From Paenibacillus sp. E222 (GTDB lineage Bacteria > Bacillota > Bacilli > Paenibacillales > Paenibacillaceae), in NCBI RefSeq assembly GCF_013401555.1, contig NZ_CP058552.1, positions 4,340,001 to 4,404,000 on the forward strand: 64,000 bases of DNA, in the 5' to 3' direction. Shown here piece by piece: positions 51,453 to 60,753 of this stretch (positions are counted from its first letter, which is position 1; each line of letters begins with the position of its first letter). The notes under the pieces are model-generated. The model did no database searches. It was not told the DNA's origin and worked only from the letters and a program-made list of their open reading frames with translations. The translations under genes were made by a program, and so were the position numbers.

Positions 51453-52859
51453 ATGAATGGTACAAACATACAGCACCCAAAGGTAGTCGTAATTGGAGCA
51501 GGCAGCCTGTTTTTCGGTCGTCAATCCATCTGGCAGATGGTTCACTCACCATACTTGAACCAGGGAACTTTGGCCTTAGTGGATACGGACGAGGAACGGC
51601 TCTCGAAAATGGTAACACTAGCAGAGATGGTCGCCCGGGAGAACAACGTATCCTTAAAGATTGAGGGCTCGGTGGACCGAAGACAAGTGCTGCCGGGAGC
51701 TGACTTCGTTGTGCTTAGCTTTGCAGAGCAATCAGTCAAATACCGGGGAATTGACTGCCAAGTCTCTCTAAAATACGGCATTCGTATGTGTTCTGGCGAT
51801 ACGATTGGACCGGGTGGAATCTTTCGCGCGATGAGGGAACTGCCAGTTATTATGGAATGCGCCAAAGATATTGAGGAGCTGTGTCCTGATGCCTGGGTGA
51901 TTAATTATATTAACCCGTCTACCGTTCATGGCATCGCGTTACATCGCTATGCGCCGAAGCTCAAATCGTTTGCGCTATGCGATAGTCATCATATGCCGCA
52001 TAAGAAAGCCTATTATGCTGTAAGAGCCGGAATCATCGAAAAGACAGATGAGTTCACCCGTGAGATTGACCGGAAATTCGATTTCCGCATCGCTGGTGTC
52101 AATCATTTTACTTGGCTGCTTAAAGCGGAATTCGAAGGAAAAAATGTGATGCCCCTAATCGCGGAAGCTATGCGCAAAATGGCAGGTGATGAAAACAACG
52201 GCGGTGATCGCGGCGCAAAAGCTATTTTTAACGATGCGATTACCTATGAACTGTATGATATTTTTGGAATTATCCCCACTTGCACAGCGCATACGAAGGA
52301 ATATGTTCGGTATTGGCAAGGTCTCGGCAAGACTACAGACACAATCCCGCCATTATCCATCTGGGAGACAGAGGACAGGTATCAGCGTCACGATGAAATG
52401 TGGAGTCAGGTCGATGACTTTCTTACGGGAACTATCCCGATTGCCGATTACATGAGCACCTTTGGCCCGGATCATGCGACGGATATCATTGAGAACATGG
52501 TAGGAAATTTGGGGAAGAAATTTTTCATCAATACGCTTAATCAAGGCGCGGTAACCAATATGAATGCCGATTCGTTCCTGGAAGTGCTGTGCGACGTGGG
52601 CATGGATGGGGTAAAGCCAGTTCATGTAGGCGAGATGCCGCGCGGTGTAAGAGGTATGCAAGAACTTGTACTGGATACACATGAGCTGACGGTCGAAGCA
52701 GTTCTGGAACAGAGCTACGAGAAGCTGAGAAGGGCGATGCTCACCGATCCACTCGTGAATTCCATCAGTGACGCGGACAAAATCATTCATGAATTGTTGG
52801 AACTGGAGCGTGATATGATTCCCGACGTCTGGTACAAGGACAGACTGCAGTATAGCTAA
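51453..52859 (+). CDS. GH4 family glycosidase (alpha-galactosidase/glucosidase type)
   Basis: NAD+ and divalent-metal dependent glycosidase of family 4, which works by oxidation and elimination. The N-terminal dinucleotide site is VVVIGAGSLFFGRQ. SGDTIGPGGIFRAMRELPVI and NYINPSTVHGIAL follow, with the metal-binding Cys in ALCDSHHMPHK near residue 175 and the metal His in GVNHFTWLLK. Length is normal. The ATG at 51453 is chosen since GAGGAGGGG lies just before it; an ATG 11 codons upstream has none. Substrate could be alpha-galactoside, alpha-glucoside or a uronide. The lone AraC regulator opposite supports substrate induction. Confidence 0.87.
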   Translation: MNGTNIQHPKVVVIGAGSLFFGRQSIWQMVHSPYLNQGTLALVDTDEERLSKMVTLAEMVARENNVSLKIEGSVDRRQVLPGADFVVLSFAEQSVKYRGIDCQVSLKYGIRMCSGDTIGPGGIFRAMRELPVIMECAKDIEELCPDAWVINYINPSTVHGIALHRYAPKLKSFALCDSHHMPHKKAYYAVRAGIIEKTDEFTREIDRKFDFRIAGVNHFTWLLKAEFEGKNVMPLIAEAMRKMAGDENNGGDRGAKAIFNDAITYELYDIFGIIPTCTAHTKEYVRYWQGLGKTTDTIPPLSIWETEDRYQRHDEMWSQVDDFLTGTIPIADYMSTFGPDHATDIIENMVGNLGKKFFINTLNQGAVTNMNADSFLEVLCDVGMDGVKPVHVGEMPRGVRGMQELVLDTHELTVEAVLEQSYEKLRRAMLTDPLVNSISDADKIIHELLELERDMIPDVWYKDRLQYS

Positions 52860-52876
52860 TAAATAGATAACGATAT

Positions 52877-52926
52877 AAGACCACGTAGTTTCCTTCAGAA
52901 GGATTAGCGTGGTCTTTGGTTTTATT
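52877..52926 (+). terminator. Terminator of the GH4 gene
   Basis: AAGACCACG at 52877-52885 pairs with CGTGGTCTT at 52908-52916, with a second inner stem (TCCTT/AAGGA), followed by a T-rich tail. Confidence 0.75.
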
Positions 52927-53012
52927 ATGAAATCCTATTTCATTTAAAAGATAAAGAAGAATAAAAAAAGCTTATTGTAGCAGCGATTTATAACCATTGG
53001 ATAATAATGACA

Positions 53013-53041
53013 TTGACATGTGCGGCTTTTTCTAAAATAAT
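53013..53041 (+). promoter_or_regulatory. Promoter of the codB-codA operon
   Basis: Consensus -35 TTGACA at 53013-53018, 17-base spacer, -10 AATAAT at 53036-53041. The leader that follows contains the PyrR-type attenuator. Confidence 0.6.
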
Positions 53042-53064
53042 AAACGTAATTGAATACTGGTACC

Positions 53065-53226
53065 TTTAATTCAGTCCAGAGAGGCTGGCAAGGGCAGCGG
53101 ATTTTATAATCACGCGGGAATCAGGGCATATCCCCTCAGGGATGCTCTGCGTCTTCGCGCGGATTATGATGCAAAAAGAGGCTACTTGTCAGCACGTAAC
53201 TTGACGAGTAGCCTCTTTTTTCTGCT
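53065..53226 (+). promoter_or_regulatory. PyrR-type transcription attenuator in the codBA leader
   Basis: CAGTCCAGAGAGGCTGGCAA at 53072-53091 matches the PyrR binding loop of pyr leaders, with AGTC pairing to GGCT around it. A second long hairpin spans 53104-53168 (ATAATC...CGCG pairing with CGCG...GGATTAT). The last is an intrinsic terminator: GAGGCTACT at 53178-53186 with AGTAGCCTC at 53207-53215, flanked by A and T runs. In known pyr operons PyrR plus UMP stabilises the first loop and causes termination. By analogy cytosine uptake and deamination would shut off when pyrimidine nucleotides are plentiful. Confidence 0.75.
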
Positions 53227-53266
53227 TTTTTTGGTATCAGATACACTTTAAGCTGGAGGTATTCTG

Positions 53267-54547
53267 ATGAGTAAACAAGATCAAGAGTTTTCATGGCAAG
53301 AGGTGCCAAAATCGCAGAGAAACCAATTTTGGAAGACGTTGTCCGTCATGCTGGGTTTCACCTTCTTCTCGGCAAGCATGCTGGCAGGGGGAACGCTTGG
53401 AGTCAGCTTGACGTTCATCGAGTTCATTGGCATCGTGCTGGCCGGCAATCTGGTGCTCGGCATCTATACAGGAGCACTGGCGCATATCGCTGCCAAGACG
53501 GGCCTTTCCACACATTTACTTGCTAAATATGCGTTCGGTGCGAAAGGATCGTACCTGCCATCGTTCCTGCTGGGCTTTACACAGGTCGGATGGTTCGGGG
53601 TAGGCGTGGCCATGTTCGCAATTCCGGTTGCTAAAGCGATGGATTGGAACGTGTACCTGCTGATCTTACTGTTTGGTTTTGCTATGACGGCGTCAGCCAT
53701 CTTCGGTATGAAGTCGCTTGTCATCTTGGGTTATATTGCGGTTCCGGCAATTGCTATTCTCGGCGGTTACTCCATGTTCGAAGGGGCAGGATCGCTGGGA
53801 GGTTTACAAGGGTTGCTTGATTACACGCCGACAGAGACACTCACCGCGGCAGCAGCATTAACCATTTGTATCGGATCATTCATTAGTGGCGGAACGCTGA
53901 CGCCCGATTTTGCCCGGTTTGCCCAGACGTCCAAGCAGGCGGTTACCGCAACGGTGATTGCCTTCTTCCTGGGTAACTCGCTAATGTTCCTGTTCGGGGC
54001 AGTTGGTGCAATGGCTTATAACCTGGCTGATATCTCGGAGGTTATGTTCCTGCAAGGCTTGCTCATTCCCGCAATCATCGTTCTTGGACTCAATATCTGG
54101 ACAACCAACGATAATGCCTTGTACGCCTCCGGATTAGGTTTTGCCAACATCACTAAAATTTCGAAAAAGTTCTTCGTCATCGTAAACGGTATTGTGGGTA
54201 CTGTATTTGCCATGTGGATGTACAACAATTTCGTCAGCTTCCTGAATGTGCTGGGTGCAGCGGTACCGTCCATTGGGGCGATCATCATCGCGGACTACTT
54301 CTTCGTGAAGCGCAGAAACTATAAACCGTTTGCCGAGATGAGTTTCAAAACGGTAAACTGGGTAGCGATGGTGGCTTGGGCCATCGGCGTTGCGTTTGCC
54401 CAGCTGGCTCCAGGAGTAACACCACTGAATGCACTGCTCGGTACGGCGGTGGCCTACATCGTGTTGATGCTGATCGTTCCTAACAAAGAATCCAACCTAG
54501 AAAAGGGGAAAATAAATGATTATAACGAACGCAAAATTGCGGGGTAA
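53267..54547 (+). CDS. codB: Cytosine permease
   Basis: Inner-membrane cytosine/purine permease of the NCS1 family, 426 residues with about twelve membrane segments. [28 protein letters not shown] first helix (residues 22-45), [40 protein letters not shown], and [15 protein letters not shown] match CodB. GGAGG precedes the ATG. It overlaps codA by 32 bases, so uptake and deamination are coupled, behind a PyrR-type attenuator. Confidence 0.92.
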   Translation: MSKQDQEFSWQEVPKSQRNQFWKTLSVMLGFTFFSASMLAGGTLGVSLTFIEFIGIVLAGNLVLGIYTGALAHIAAKTGLSTHLLAKYAFGAKGSYLPSFLLGFTQVGWFGVGVAMFAIPVAKAMDWNVYLLILLFGFAMTASAIFGMKSLVILGYIAVPAIAILGGYSMFEGAGSLGGLQGLLDYTPTETLTAAAALTICIGSFISGGTLTPDFARFAQTSKQAVTATVIAFFLGNSLMFLFGAVGAMAYNLADISEVMFLQGLLIPAIIVLGLNIWTTNDNALYASGLGFANITKISKKFFVIVNGIVGTVFAMWMYNNFVSFLNVLGAAVPSIGAIIIADYFFVKRRNYKPFAEMSFKTVNWVAMVAWAIGVAFAQLAPGVTPLNALLGTAVAYIVLMLIVPNKESNLEKGKINDYNERKIAG

Positions 54548-55784
54548 AGAAGGTCTATGGAATATCGTCGTGAAGGACGGGAAATTCGAACAAATTACGC
54601 GTGAGCAGCAGGCTACTGCAAATGAGGAAGTACTTGACGTCAACGGTTCACTTGTACTGCCGCCATTCATTGAGCCTCACATCCATCTGGATACAACGTT
54701 AACGGCTGGCGAGCCGGAGTGGAATTTGAGCGGAACGCTGTTTGAAGGCATTCAGCGCTGGTCGGAACGCAAAGCATTCTTGACGCATGAAGATGTTAAA
54801 ACCCGCTCCAAAACAGCACTGAAATGGCAAATGGCGCAAGGAATCCAACATGTGCGGACACATGTGGACGTTACAGATCCAAGCTTGACGGCAGTCAAAG
54901 CGATGCTTGAAGTAAAAGAAGAGATGGCACCTTACATCGACATCCAGCTTGTGGCTTTCCCGCAGGAAGGTATTCATTCCTACCCGAACGGTGCAGAACT
55001 GCTGGAAGAGTCACTGAAAATGGGCGTTGACGTGGTCGGCGGCATTCCGCACTTCGAATTCACAAGAGAATACGGCGTCGATTCGATGAAGGTTGCCTTT
55101 GACCTTGCTGAAAAATACGACCGTCTAATCGACATCCATTGCGACGAGATCGATGACGAGCAATCCCGCTTTGTGGAAGTTGTTGCGAAGGAAGCCTACG
55201 AGCGCGGACTGGGCTCTCGCACAACGGCAAGTCACACGACGGCGATGGGGTCTTATAATGACGCATATACGTACAAATTGTTCAGATTGCTGAAGATGGC
55301 TGACCTCAATTTCGTCTCTAATCCGCTGGTCAACATTCACCTGCAAGGACGCTTCGACACGTATCCAAAAAGAAGAGGTCTGACTCGCGTCAAAGAACTT
55401 CAGGAAGCTGGTCTTAACGTGTGTTTTGGTCATGATGACATTTTTGATCCATGGTATCCGCTAGGAACGGGCAACATGCTCCAAGTACTGCACATGGGTA
55501 TTCATGCTTCGCAGTTGCTGGGTTATGATCAAATCGTGAATTCAGTTGATCTCATAACAAAAAACAGCGCAAGAACGTTGCACATCGAGGATGTATACGG
55601 CATTGAAGAAGGAAAGCCTGCCAACTTCATCGTTCTTGAAGCAGAGAACGAATATGAGGCTGTTCGCAAACAGGCTGGTGTACTCTACTCGTACAGAGGT
55701 GGACGCAAAATCGCGGAAACAAAACCGCGAGATATGTCCATCATTTTGGAGAGCGGTACAGAGAAGGTTACTTTCAATAAATAA
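54516..55784 (+). CDS. codA: Cytosine deaminase
   Basis: Metal-dependent amidohydrolase that converts cytosine to uracil for pyrimidine salvage. TIM barrel with metal ligands in [12 protein letters not shown] (HxH), a further His in [11 protein letters not shown] with the catalytic Glu, the SHTTAM His and [11 protein letters not shown]sp, all matching Cod[11 protein letters not shown] also fits. Length 422 is close to the E. coli enzyme. AAAGGGGA precedes the ATG, which lies inside the end of codB. Confidence 0.93.
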   Translation: MIITNAKLRGKEGLWNIVVKDGKFEQITREQQATANEEVLDVNGSLVLPPFIEPHIHLDTTLTAGEPEWNLSGTLFEGIQRWSERKAFLTHEDVKTRSKTALKWQMAQGIQHVRTHVDVTDPSLTAVKAMLEVKEEMAPYIDIQLVAFPQEGIHSYPNGAELLEESLKMGVDVVGGIPHFEFTREYGVDSMKVAFDLAEKYDRLIDIHCDEIDDEQSRFVEVVAKEAYERGLGSRTTASHTTAMGSYNDAYTYKLFRLLKMADLNFVSNPLVNIHLQGRFDTYPKRRGLTRVKELQEAGLNVCFGHDDIFDPWYPLGTGNMLQVLHMGIHASQLLGYDQIVNSVDLITKNSARTLHIEDVYGIEEGKPANFIVLEAENEYEAVRKQAGVLYSYRGGRKIAETKPRDMSIILESGTEKVTFNK

Positions 55785-55797
55785 TGAAGAAAATATT

Positions 55798-55837
55798 ACC
55801 CATTAAAAGTCGCTATTTTAGCGGCTTTTTTAGTTTA
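55798..55837 (+). terminator. Recurring terminator-like element, copy 4
   Basis: CCCATTAAAAGTCGCT...AGCGGCTTTTTT, stem AAAAGTCGCT/AGCGGCTTTT with one G-U. It lies just after codA. Confidence 0.7.
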
Positions 55838-56002
55838 GAAGATGAGGTGTAATTAGAGGGAAATCAAATGGAGGACATGGTACAAACTGGGATGGCTTCG
55901 AATTGAAAGTATTGGAGTTCGTGACAGAGTTATAGTTGAAATTTTGGAAAGATTTAACGTATATTTAGGATTGATCTTTATGCTATAGACAGAGGTGATT
56001 GA

Positions 56003-57241
56003 TTGAGCACATCAAAAAAGCGCATCCAATTAATTGATGGACTGCGCGGATTCAGTCTGGCCGGTATCGTGCTGGCGAATATGCTGGCTTTCCAATACGG
56101 AATGTTCGGCCAGAGTAAGCCCCAACTATTCGGAATCGGTGGTGTAGACCAGGCATTTCTCTCGTTTCTGCAGATCACTGTGGTAGGTAGTTTTATGCCG
56201 ATCTTTGCCTTCATGTTCGGCTTCGGTATGATCAAACTGTCAGAAAGCCTTCAATCGCGAGATTTACGACCAAAGTGTCATCTTGCCCGGCGTTTTCTAC
56301 TACTGTTTGGTATCGGATTGCTGCACATAACCTATCTTTGGGAAGGGGACATTTTATCGTTTTACGGTGTACTCGGTTTCTTTCTGCTGATGTTCCTGAA
56401 TCGAAAGCCAAAAACGCTGCTCATTTGGGCGGTACTGCTACTTGTCGGAGCAGGGCTGCTAGGTTTGCCGGCATCCAATCCAATGAATCCGCTATCTATT
56501 GAATCCATTCATATGGAGAACTACATCATTCAAAGTCAGGATGTATACGGTAATGGCAACTACGAGGAGATCAGGGATTTCAGCAATAACGGCGATCCAT
56601 TCGGTGGGGATTTGGATGTGTCATTTGCCTTGTTGGCCCTGGTATTAGCCCCGCTAATGACGGTACCGATGTTTTTGCTTGGTATGCACGCTGCCAGAAA
56701 GGGCACGTTTAGCAATCCTCAGGCAATGAGGCATATGTATTTACGTCGTGCCTCGTTCTTGATTCCAGTTGGTTTGATACTCAAAGCATACGGTGTGTTG
56801 GCGCCACAATTTGGTGCGGAAGGATGGCCCGGAATCGGAATCGGCGGGACGCTCGGGGGAATGTTGCTTGCACTCGGATACATTTACGCATTTGCAATGT
56901 TATACGCAGGTAGTCGCCGTTATAGCCTGATGCGCAGGTTTGAGGCGGTCGGCCGTCTCTCACTGACGAATTACCTGATGCAGAGTGTCATCTGTACGAC
57001 TATTTTTTATGGTTACGGTCTAGGTCTGTTTGGGCGTGCTGGAGTAATCATTGGAGCAATTATTGCACTTGCTGTCTATGGTACTCAATTATGGCTCAGT
57101 CCGTTATATCTTATGAAATTTAGCAGTGGGCCAGTAGAGTATCTCCTTCGGATCTGGACATATCTATCTTGGAAAGGACAGCCAAGAAAGAAGAAAAGAT
57201 CGAACACGAATTTGCAAGATAGTGCTCCTAGAGTGCACTGA
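56003..57241 (+). CDS. DUF418 family membrane protein
   Basis: A 412-residue multi-spanning membrane protein. It starts RIQLIDGLRGFSLAGIVLANM, typical of DUF418/YeiB-like proteins. FMPIFAFMFGFGM and a C-terminal DUF418 block with GRLSLTNYLMQSVICTTIFYGYGLGLFG follow. About ten membrane segments. Function unknown, possibly transport or acyl transfer by similarity to acyltransferase-like membrane proteins. A TTG start at 56003 after AGAGGTGA is used; no ATG occurs in frame nearby. Confidence 0.82.
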   Translation: MSTSKKRIQLIDGLRGFSLAGIVLANMLAFQYGMFGQSKPQLFGIGGVDQAFLSFLQITVVGSFMPIFAFMFGFGMIKLSESLQSRDLRPKCHLARRFLLLFGIGLLHITYLWEGDILSFYGVLGFFLLMFLNRKPKTLLIWAVLLLVGAGLLGLPASNPMNPLSIESIHMENYIIQSQDVYGNGNYEEIRDFSNNGDPFGGDLDVSFALLALVLAPLMTVPMFLLGMHAARKGTFSNPQAMRHMYLRRASFLIPVGLILKAYGVLAPQFGAEGWPGIGIGGTLGGMLLALGYIYAFAMLYAGSRRYSLMRRFEAVGRLSLTNYLMQSVICTTIFYGYGLGLFGRAGVIIGAIIALAVYGTQLWLSPLYLMKFSSGPVEYLLRIWTYLSWKGQPRKKKRSNTNLQDSAPRVH

Positions 57242-57379
57242 GCATAAAACGTTGATACAAATGCACAAAGAAGGCCTTTCTGTTAAAAGAAGGGTACCTT
57301 TGTGCCGCAGCAATCATCGACCAAAGCATGAACCCTAAAGTATGTCTCAACAACGCTCTAAAAAGCGATACATCCCGAT

Positions 57380-57400
57380 ATAGTGTCTCAGGTTCCTTAG
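57380..57400 (-). repeat. Short segment shared with the MITE-like element
   Basis: Read on the minus strand, TAAGGAACCTGAGACACTAT resembles TAATGAACCTGAGACACGCTAT inside the element at 45045-45334, sharing 13 identical consecutive bases. The remaining 57242-57566 (325 bases) shows only an imperfect hairpin (CACAAAG/CTTTGTG, 57259-57306) and no convincing gene. Confidence 0.35.
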
Positions 57401-57566
57401 ATTTCTGACATCTTGACCGCACGTGAACCACACATTTTGCACATTCAGAATGTAGCGAGTCTAATACATAAGCTAACTATTATAGTGCGGGCAGCGTTAA
57501 GGTATACGAAATGAAAGATGCAGCGTATACATCCGACTGTTTCCACTCGGACTTGAAAGGATCGTT

Positions 57567-57782
57567 ATGGTGCTAAAAATAATTAATTTTCTTCTGTTAT
57601 TGCTGATCATTTGGGTAGCAATCCTATATCCTTTTCGTTTTGCTTGGTTTGAAGGCTTAAAACAGATTCCTGAAGATCTTCATGGTGTTTATTTACTTTT
57701 CTTGTTCTTTGGATATCTTATATGTTCATCTGGTATGGGACTTTTAGTTGGGAAGATGTGTTTTAAACGAAAAGAACAGTAA
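57567..57782 (+). CDS. Small two-segment membrane protein
   Basis: A 71-residue protein with two clear membrane segments (IINFLLLLLIIWVAILYPF, about 5-24, and GVYLLFLFFGYLICSSGMGLLVG, about 40-62) and a basic tail KMCFKRKEQ. AAAGGA precedes the ATG. Not assigned to a family. Confidence 0.5.
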   Translation: MVLKIINFLLLLLIIWVAILYPFRFAWFEGLKQIPEDLHGVYLLFLFFGYLICSSGMGLLVGKMCFKRKEQ

Positions 57783-57984
57783 ACCATTTGAGGGCATCTT
57801 TTGTATTCAGCTAGGAGGGCAATGGTTGTAACATAGTGAGTCATGCCCGACTAGCTGAAGTTGGAGGGAGGGGCAGAGGTCCTTTTGGCAGATGCCTCTC
57901 CAATTCGGAAAACTTGAAAAGCTCGACAATGCTCCTTCTAACAAATGATGATCTTCTTGTACTGCATTTTTGAAACGAGGTTCC

Positions 57985-59475
57985 TTACAATGCAGCTGTG
58001 ACAGCATTTTTTAATTTGGATACGCCTGCCTGTAATTGAACATCTGACAAATGTGCAAATGATAAATAGATACCATACTTCGTACCGTCAGACGTTGAAC
58101 TGCTGACCTCTGAGTATATAACCCCTTCCGATCTAGCCGCTGCCCGAAAGACTTCATAAGTGGATGCATCACCTCGCCACCAGCCAAACACGTGCAGACC
58201 GGCTTCATTTTCCACCCAGTCAAACCATGTTGAGAGTTGTTGGTTCAAAAGTTTGAGTAACAGATGAAATTTGCGGCTGTACAAACGATTCATCCTACGC
58301 AGATGACGCTCATATTGGCCGCTTGTCATAAATGCAGCTAATGCGCGCTGCTCGATCAGATTGACGGGTCTAGGCTCGTATAATGCCTGTGCTTTTCGAA
58401 AGGTGTCTGCCAAAGTGGGAGGAAGAACCACATAGCCAAGCCTTACTTCTAAAGGCAAGGTTTTGGTGAAGCTGCCCAGGTAGATTACGCGCCCCGCTTT
58501 ATCCAGTGTTTTTAGCGGTTCAACATGCATTCCACGATATCGGAATTCACTATCATAATCATCCTCGACAATCATGGCATCCTGACGATGTGCCCAGTCC
58601 AGCAAGGTTTGTCTGCGTTCAAGGCTGAGCATCTCGCCAGTAGGAAATTGTCGTGACGGCGTCACAAACAACATACGTGCTTCCCAGTTTTGAGGAACAA
58701 CGCCTTGACCGTCGAGATTGGCTTCAATCAACTTTGCACCCGCAGCCACAATGGCTTTAGAAATCCCGATATAACAAGGACTTTCGGTCACGACATGATC
58801 CCCGGGATCTGCAAGTAATTGAGTGAGTAGAGCTATAGCTTGCATAGAACCGGCAGTCACTGCAATATGATCTGCATCGACTTGAATCCCCCGCATTCTC
58901 CGAAGGTAGGCCGCAATGGCTTCTCTCAATTTCGGATCTCCGGTTGAACTAACAAAAGCAGAGGTTGTTTTCGTGTGATGCTCGCGATTTCGGATCTCTG
59001 CATACAATCGATTGTTCCATTCATCGTAAGGGAATTTGGATAAATCAGGCTGGTATTTGCTAAAGTCAATCACGTCGTCGATTTCTTTTCTGGAATCACT
59101 TGCTTGTGCATTGGTTTGTGAATTCCTTTGAGTGGTCTGCTGTTCAAACTGCTGAATACGATTCCCCCAGGCTGATAAGTGATGAGTGCATGCTTTCTCG
59201 GTGGACGCATCATTGCTTAAATCCAACTGATAAGCAACAAAGGTTCCTCTCCCATGCTCGGAATGAATATAACCTTGAGCAGTCAACGTATCATACACCT
59301 GATTCACTGTTCCGCGGGAAATGTGATACGTCGCAGCTAACTCTCGTGTAGATGGTAACTTCTCGCCATGCACCAGGTTACCTTCTTGAATAGCATCACG
59401 AATTGCTTGATAAAGAGCCTTCATCTTGGTATATTTTCGGTTCAAATATGAAGTGTAAGCTACATGAAATTGCAT
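57985..59475 (-). CDS. pdxR: MocR-type GntR/aminotransferase regulator of vitamin B6 synthesis
   Basis: Fusion regulator of 496 residues. The N-terminal GntR winged helix reads LYQAIRDAIQEGNLVHGEKLPSTRELAATYHISRGTVNQVYDTLTAQGYI. The C-terminal fold I aminotransferase-like domain has MIVEDDYDSEFRY and the PLP lysine in YLGSFTKTLPLEVRLGYVVLP. It is divergent from pdxS, so it is very likely PdxR, which senses pyridoxal phosphate and controls pdxS. ATG at 59475. Confidence 0.9.
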   Translation of the reverse strand: MQFHVAYTSYLNRKYTKMKALYQAIRDAIQEGNLVHGEKLPSTRELAATYHISRGTVNQVYDTLTAQGYIHSEHGRGTFVAYQLDLSNDASTEKACTHHLSAWGNRIQQFEQQTTQRNSQTNAQASDSRKEIDDVIDFSKYQPDLSKFPYDEWNNRLYAEIRNREHHTKTTSAFVSSTGDPKLREAIAAYLRRMRGIQVDADHIAVTAGSMQAIALLTQLLADPGDHVVTESPCYIGISKAIVAAGAKLIEANLDGQGVVPQNWEARMLFVTPSRQFPTGEMLSLERRQTLLDWAHRQDAMIVEDDYDSEFRYRGMHVEPLKTLDKAGRVIYLGSFTKTLPLEVRLGYVVLPPTLADTFRKAQALYEPRPVNLIEQRALAAFMTSGQYERHLRRMNRLYSRKFHLLLKLLNQQLSTWFDWVENEAGLHVFGWWRGDASTYEVFRAAARSEGVIYSEVSSSTSDGTKYGIYLSFAHLSDVQLQAGVSKLKNAVTAAL

Positions 59476-59499
59476 ATGCCCTCCAGAGGTTATTTGATA

Positions 59500-59560
59500 A
59501 GTGGTACAATAAAAACCGAAAATATTGGATCTTTTTACTTGTCCATTCTCATTTTATACT
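59500..59560. promoter_or_regulatory. pdxR-pdxS divergent control region
   Basis: GGTACAATAAAAA near 59502-59514 and, on the other strand, GGACAAGTAAAAA near 59532-59544 form an imperfect inverted repeat that could be the PdxR site. A -10 TATACT near 59556 points toward pdxS with a poor -35, fitting activation by the MocR protein. Confidence 0.4.
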
Positions 59561-59610
59561 AAATCATAGGTTGAAGTGAAACAATAAAGTTAAATAGGAG
59601 GAATACAATC

Positions 59611-60492
59611 ATGCAAACAGGTACAGATCGTGTAAAAAGAGGAATGGCTGAGATGCAAAAAGGCGGCGTCATCATGGACGTCATGAATGCAGAGCAAGCT
59701 AAAATCGCTGAAGCAGCGGGCGCAACAGCTGTTATGGCTCTTGAACGGGTTCCCTCCGATATTCGCGCAGCTGGCGGTGTAGCTCGCATGGCAGATCCAA
59801 CCATCGTGGAAGAGGTTATGAAGGTTGTGTCTATTCCGGTTATGGCCAAGGCTCGTATCGGTCATTACATAGAGGCCAAGGTGCTTGAATCTCTGGGTGT
59901 GGATTACCTTGACGAAAGTGAAGTTCTTACGCCTGCAGACGAAGTGTTCCACATCGATAAACAGGAGTTCACTGTACCCTTTGTATGTGGAGCCAAAGAT
60001 TTGGGAGAGGCGCTGCGTCGTATTGGCGAAGGCGCATCGATGATTCGTACCAAAGGTGAGCCTGGAACGGGCAACATCGTTGAGGCAGTTCGTCATATGC
60101 GTCTGATTAACAGCCAGATCCGCAAAGTGCAAAACATGTCCAAGGATGAGTTATACGCTGAAGCAAAAAATCTGGGCGTAGCTTATGAATTACTGCGTGA
60201 TGTACATGAAAATGGAAAACTTCCTGTCGTTAACTTTGCAGCAGGCGGTGTAGCCACTCCGGCAGACGCAGCACTAATGATGCATCTGGGAGCAGACGGT
60301 GTGTTTGTAGGGTCCGGTATTTTCAAATCAGATAGCCCTGAGAAATTCGCTCGTGCAATCGTTGAAGCTACAACACATTATACGGATTACAAACTGATTG
60401 CTGAAGTATCCAAAAACTTGGGCGCCCCTATGAAAGGCATTGAAATTTCTAAATTGTCTCCAGAGGAGCGCATGTCCAACCGCGGTTGGTAA
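59611..60492 (+). CDS. pdxS: Pyridoxal 5'-phosphate synthase subunit PdxS
   Basis: Synthase subunit that builds pyridoxal phosphate from ribose 5-phosphate, glyceraldehyde 3-phosphate and ammonia. The sequence is highly typical: [43 protein letters not shown], the Schiff-base lysine in [11 protein letters not shown], and [37 protein letters not shown] precedes the ATG. The glutaminase subunit gene pdxT, which usually follows, is absent: after pdxS come a terminator and an unrelated two-component pair. PdxT may be encoded elsewhere, or this may be a second copy. Confidence 0.96.
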   Translation: MQTGTDRVKRGMAEMQKGGVIMDVMNAEQAKIAEAAGATAVMALERVPSDIRAAGGVARMADPTIVEEVMKVVSIPVMAKARIGHYIEAKVLESLGVDYLDESEVLTPADEVFHIDKQEFTVPFVCGAKDLGEALRRIGEGASMIRTKGEPGTGNIVEAVRHMRLINSQIRKVQNMSKDELYAEAKNLGVAYELLRDVHENGKLPVVNFAAGGVATPADAALMMHLGADGVFVGSGIFKSDSPEKFARAIVEATTHYTDYKLIAEVSKNLGAPMKGIEISKLSPEERMSNRGW

Positions 60493-60603
60493 GTGTGAAT
60501 AGAACAGCGGATGTAAAGTAGTGTTATGATGCTGCACAGCGCTGTAGATGAGTATTGAGATTGATAAACAGAAATAAGTGCTCGATAACTATTGAACAGT
60601 TAG

Positions 60604-60635
60604 ACCGTTAATCTGAAAAGGTTAACGGTTTTTTT
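60604..60635 (+). terminator. Terminator of pdxS
   Basis: ACCGTTAA at 60604-60611 pairs with TTAACGGT at 60622-60629, followed by a run of T. Confidence 0.8.
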
Positions 60636-60753
60636 GTGCATTTTAGGGTCTGAATCATGCGTTTCATCTCAATACAGCCCTTAAACCTGTGATAAAATAG
60701 TATATTTGAGAGTGAAATTCAGCGTCGATGTCAAGAAAGGCGGATGTTCAAAC

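Noticed and set aside
52960..53266. T-box or purine-type riboswitch in the codBA leader
   Set aside because: No T-box bulge or purine core was found, while the PyrR loop sequence is a close match.
57228..57431. 67-codon minus-strand frame overlapping the end of the DUF418 gene
   Set aside because: No ribosome site, overlaps a real gene end and a hairpin; it may only reflect repeat sequence.
57807..58007. 66-codon minus-strand frame next to pdxR
   Set aside because: Starts inside pdxR, has a Cys/Ser/Pro-rich composition and no recognised similarity.
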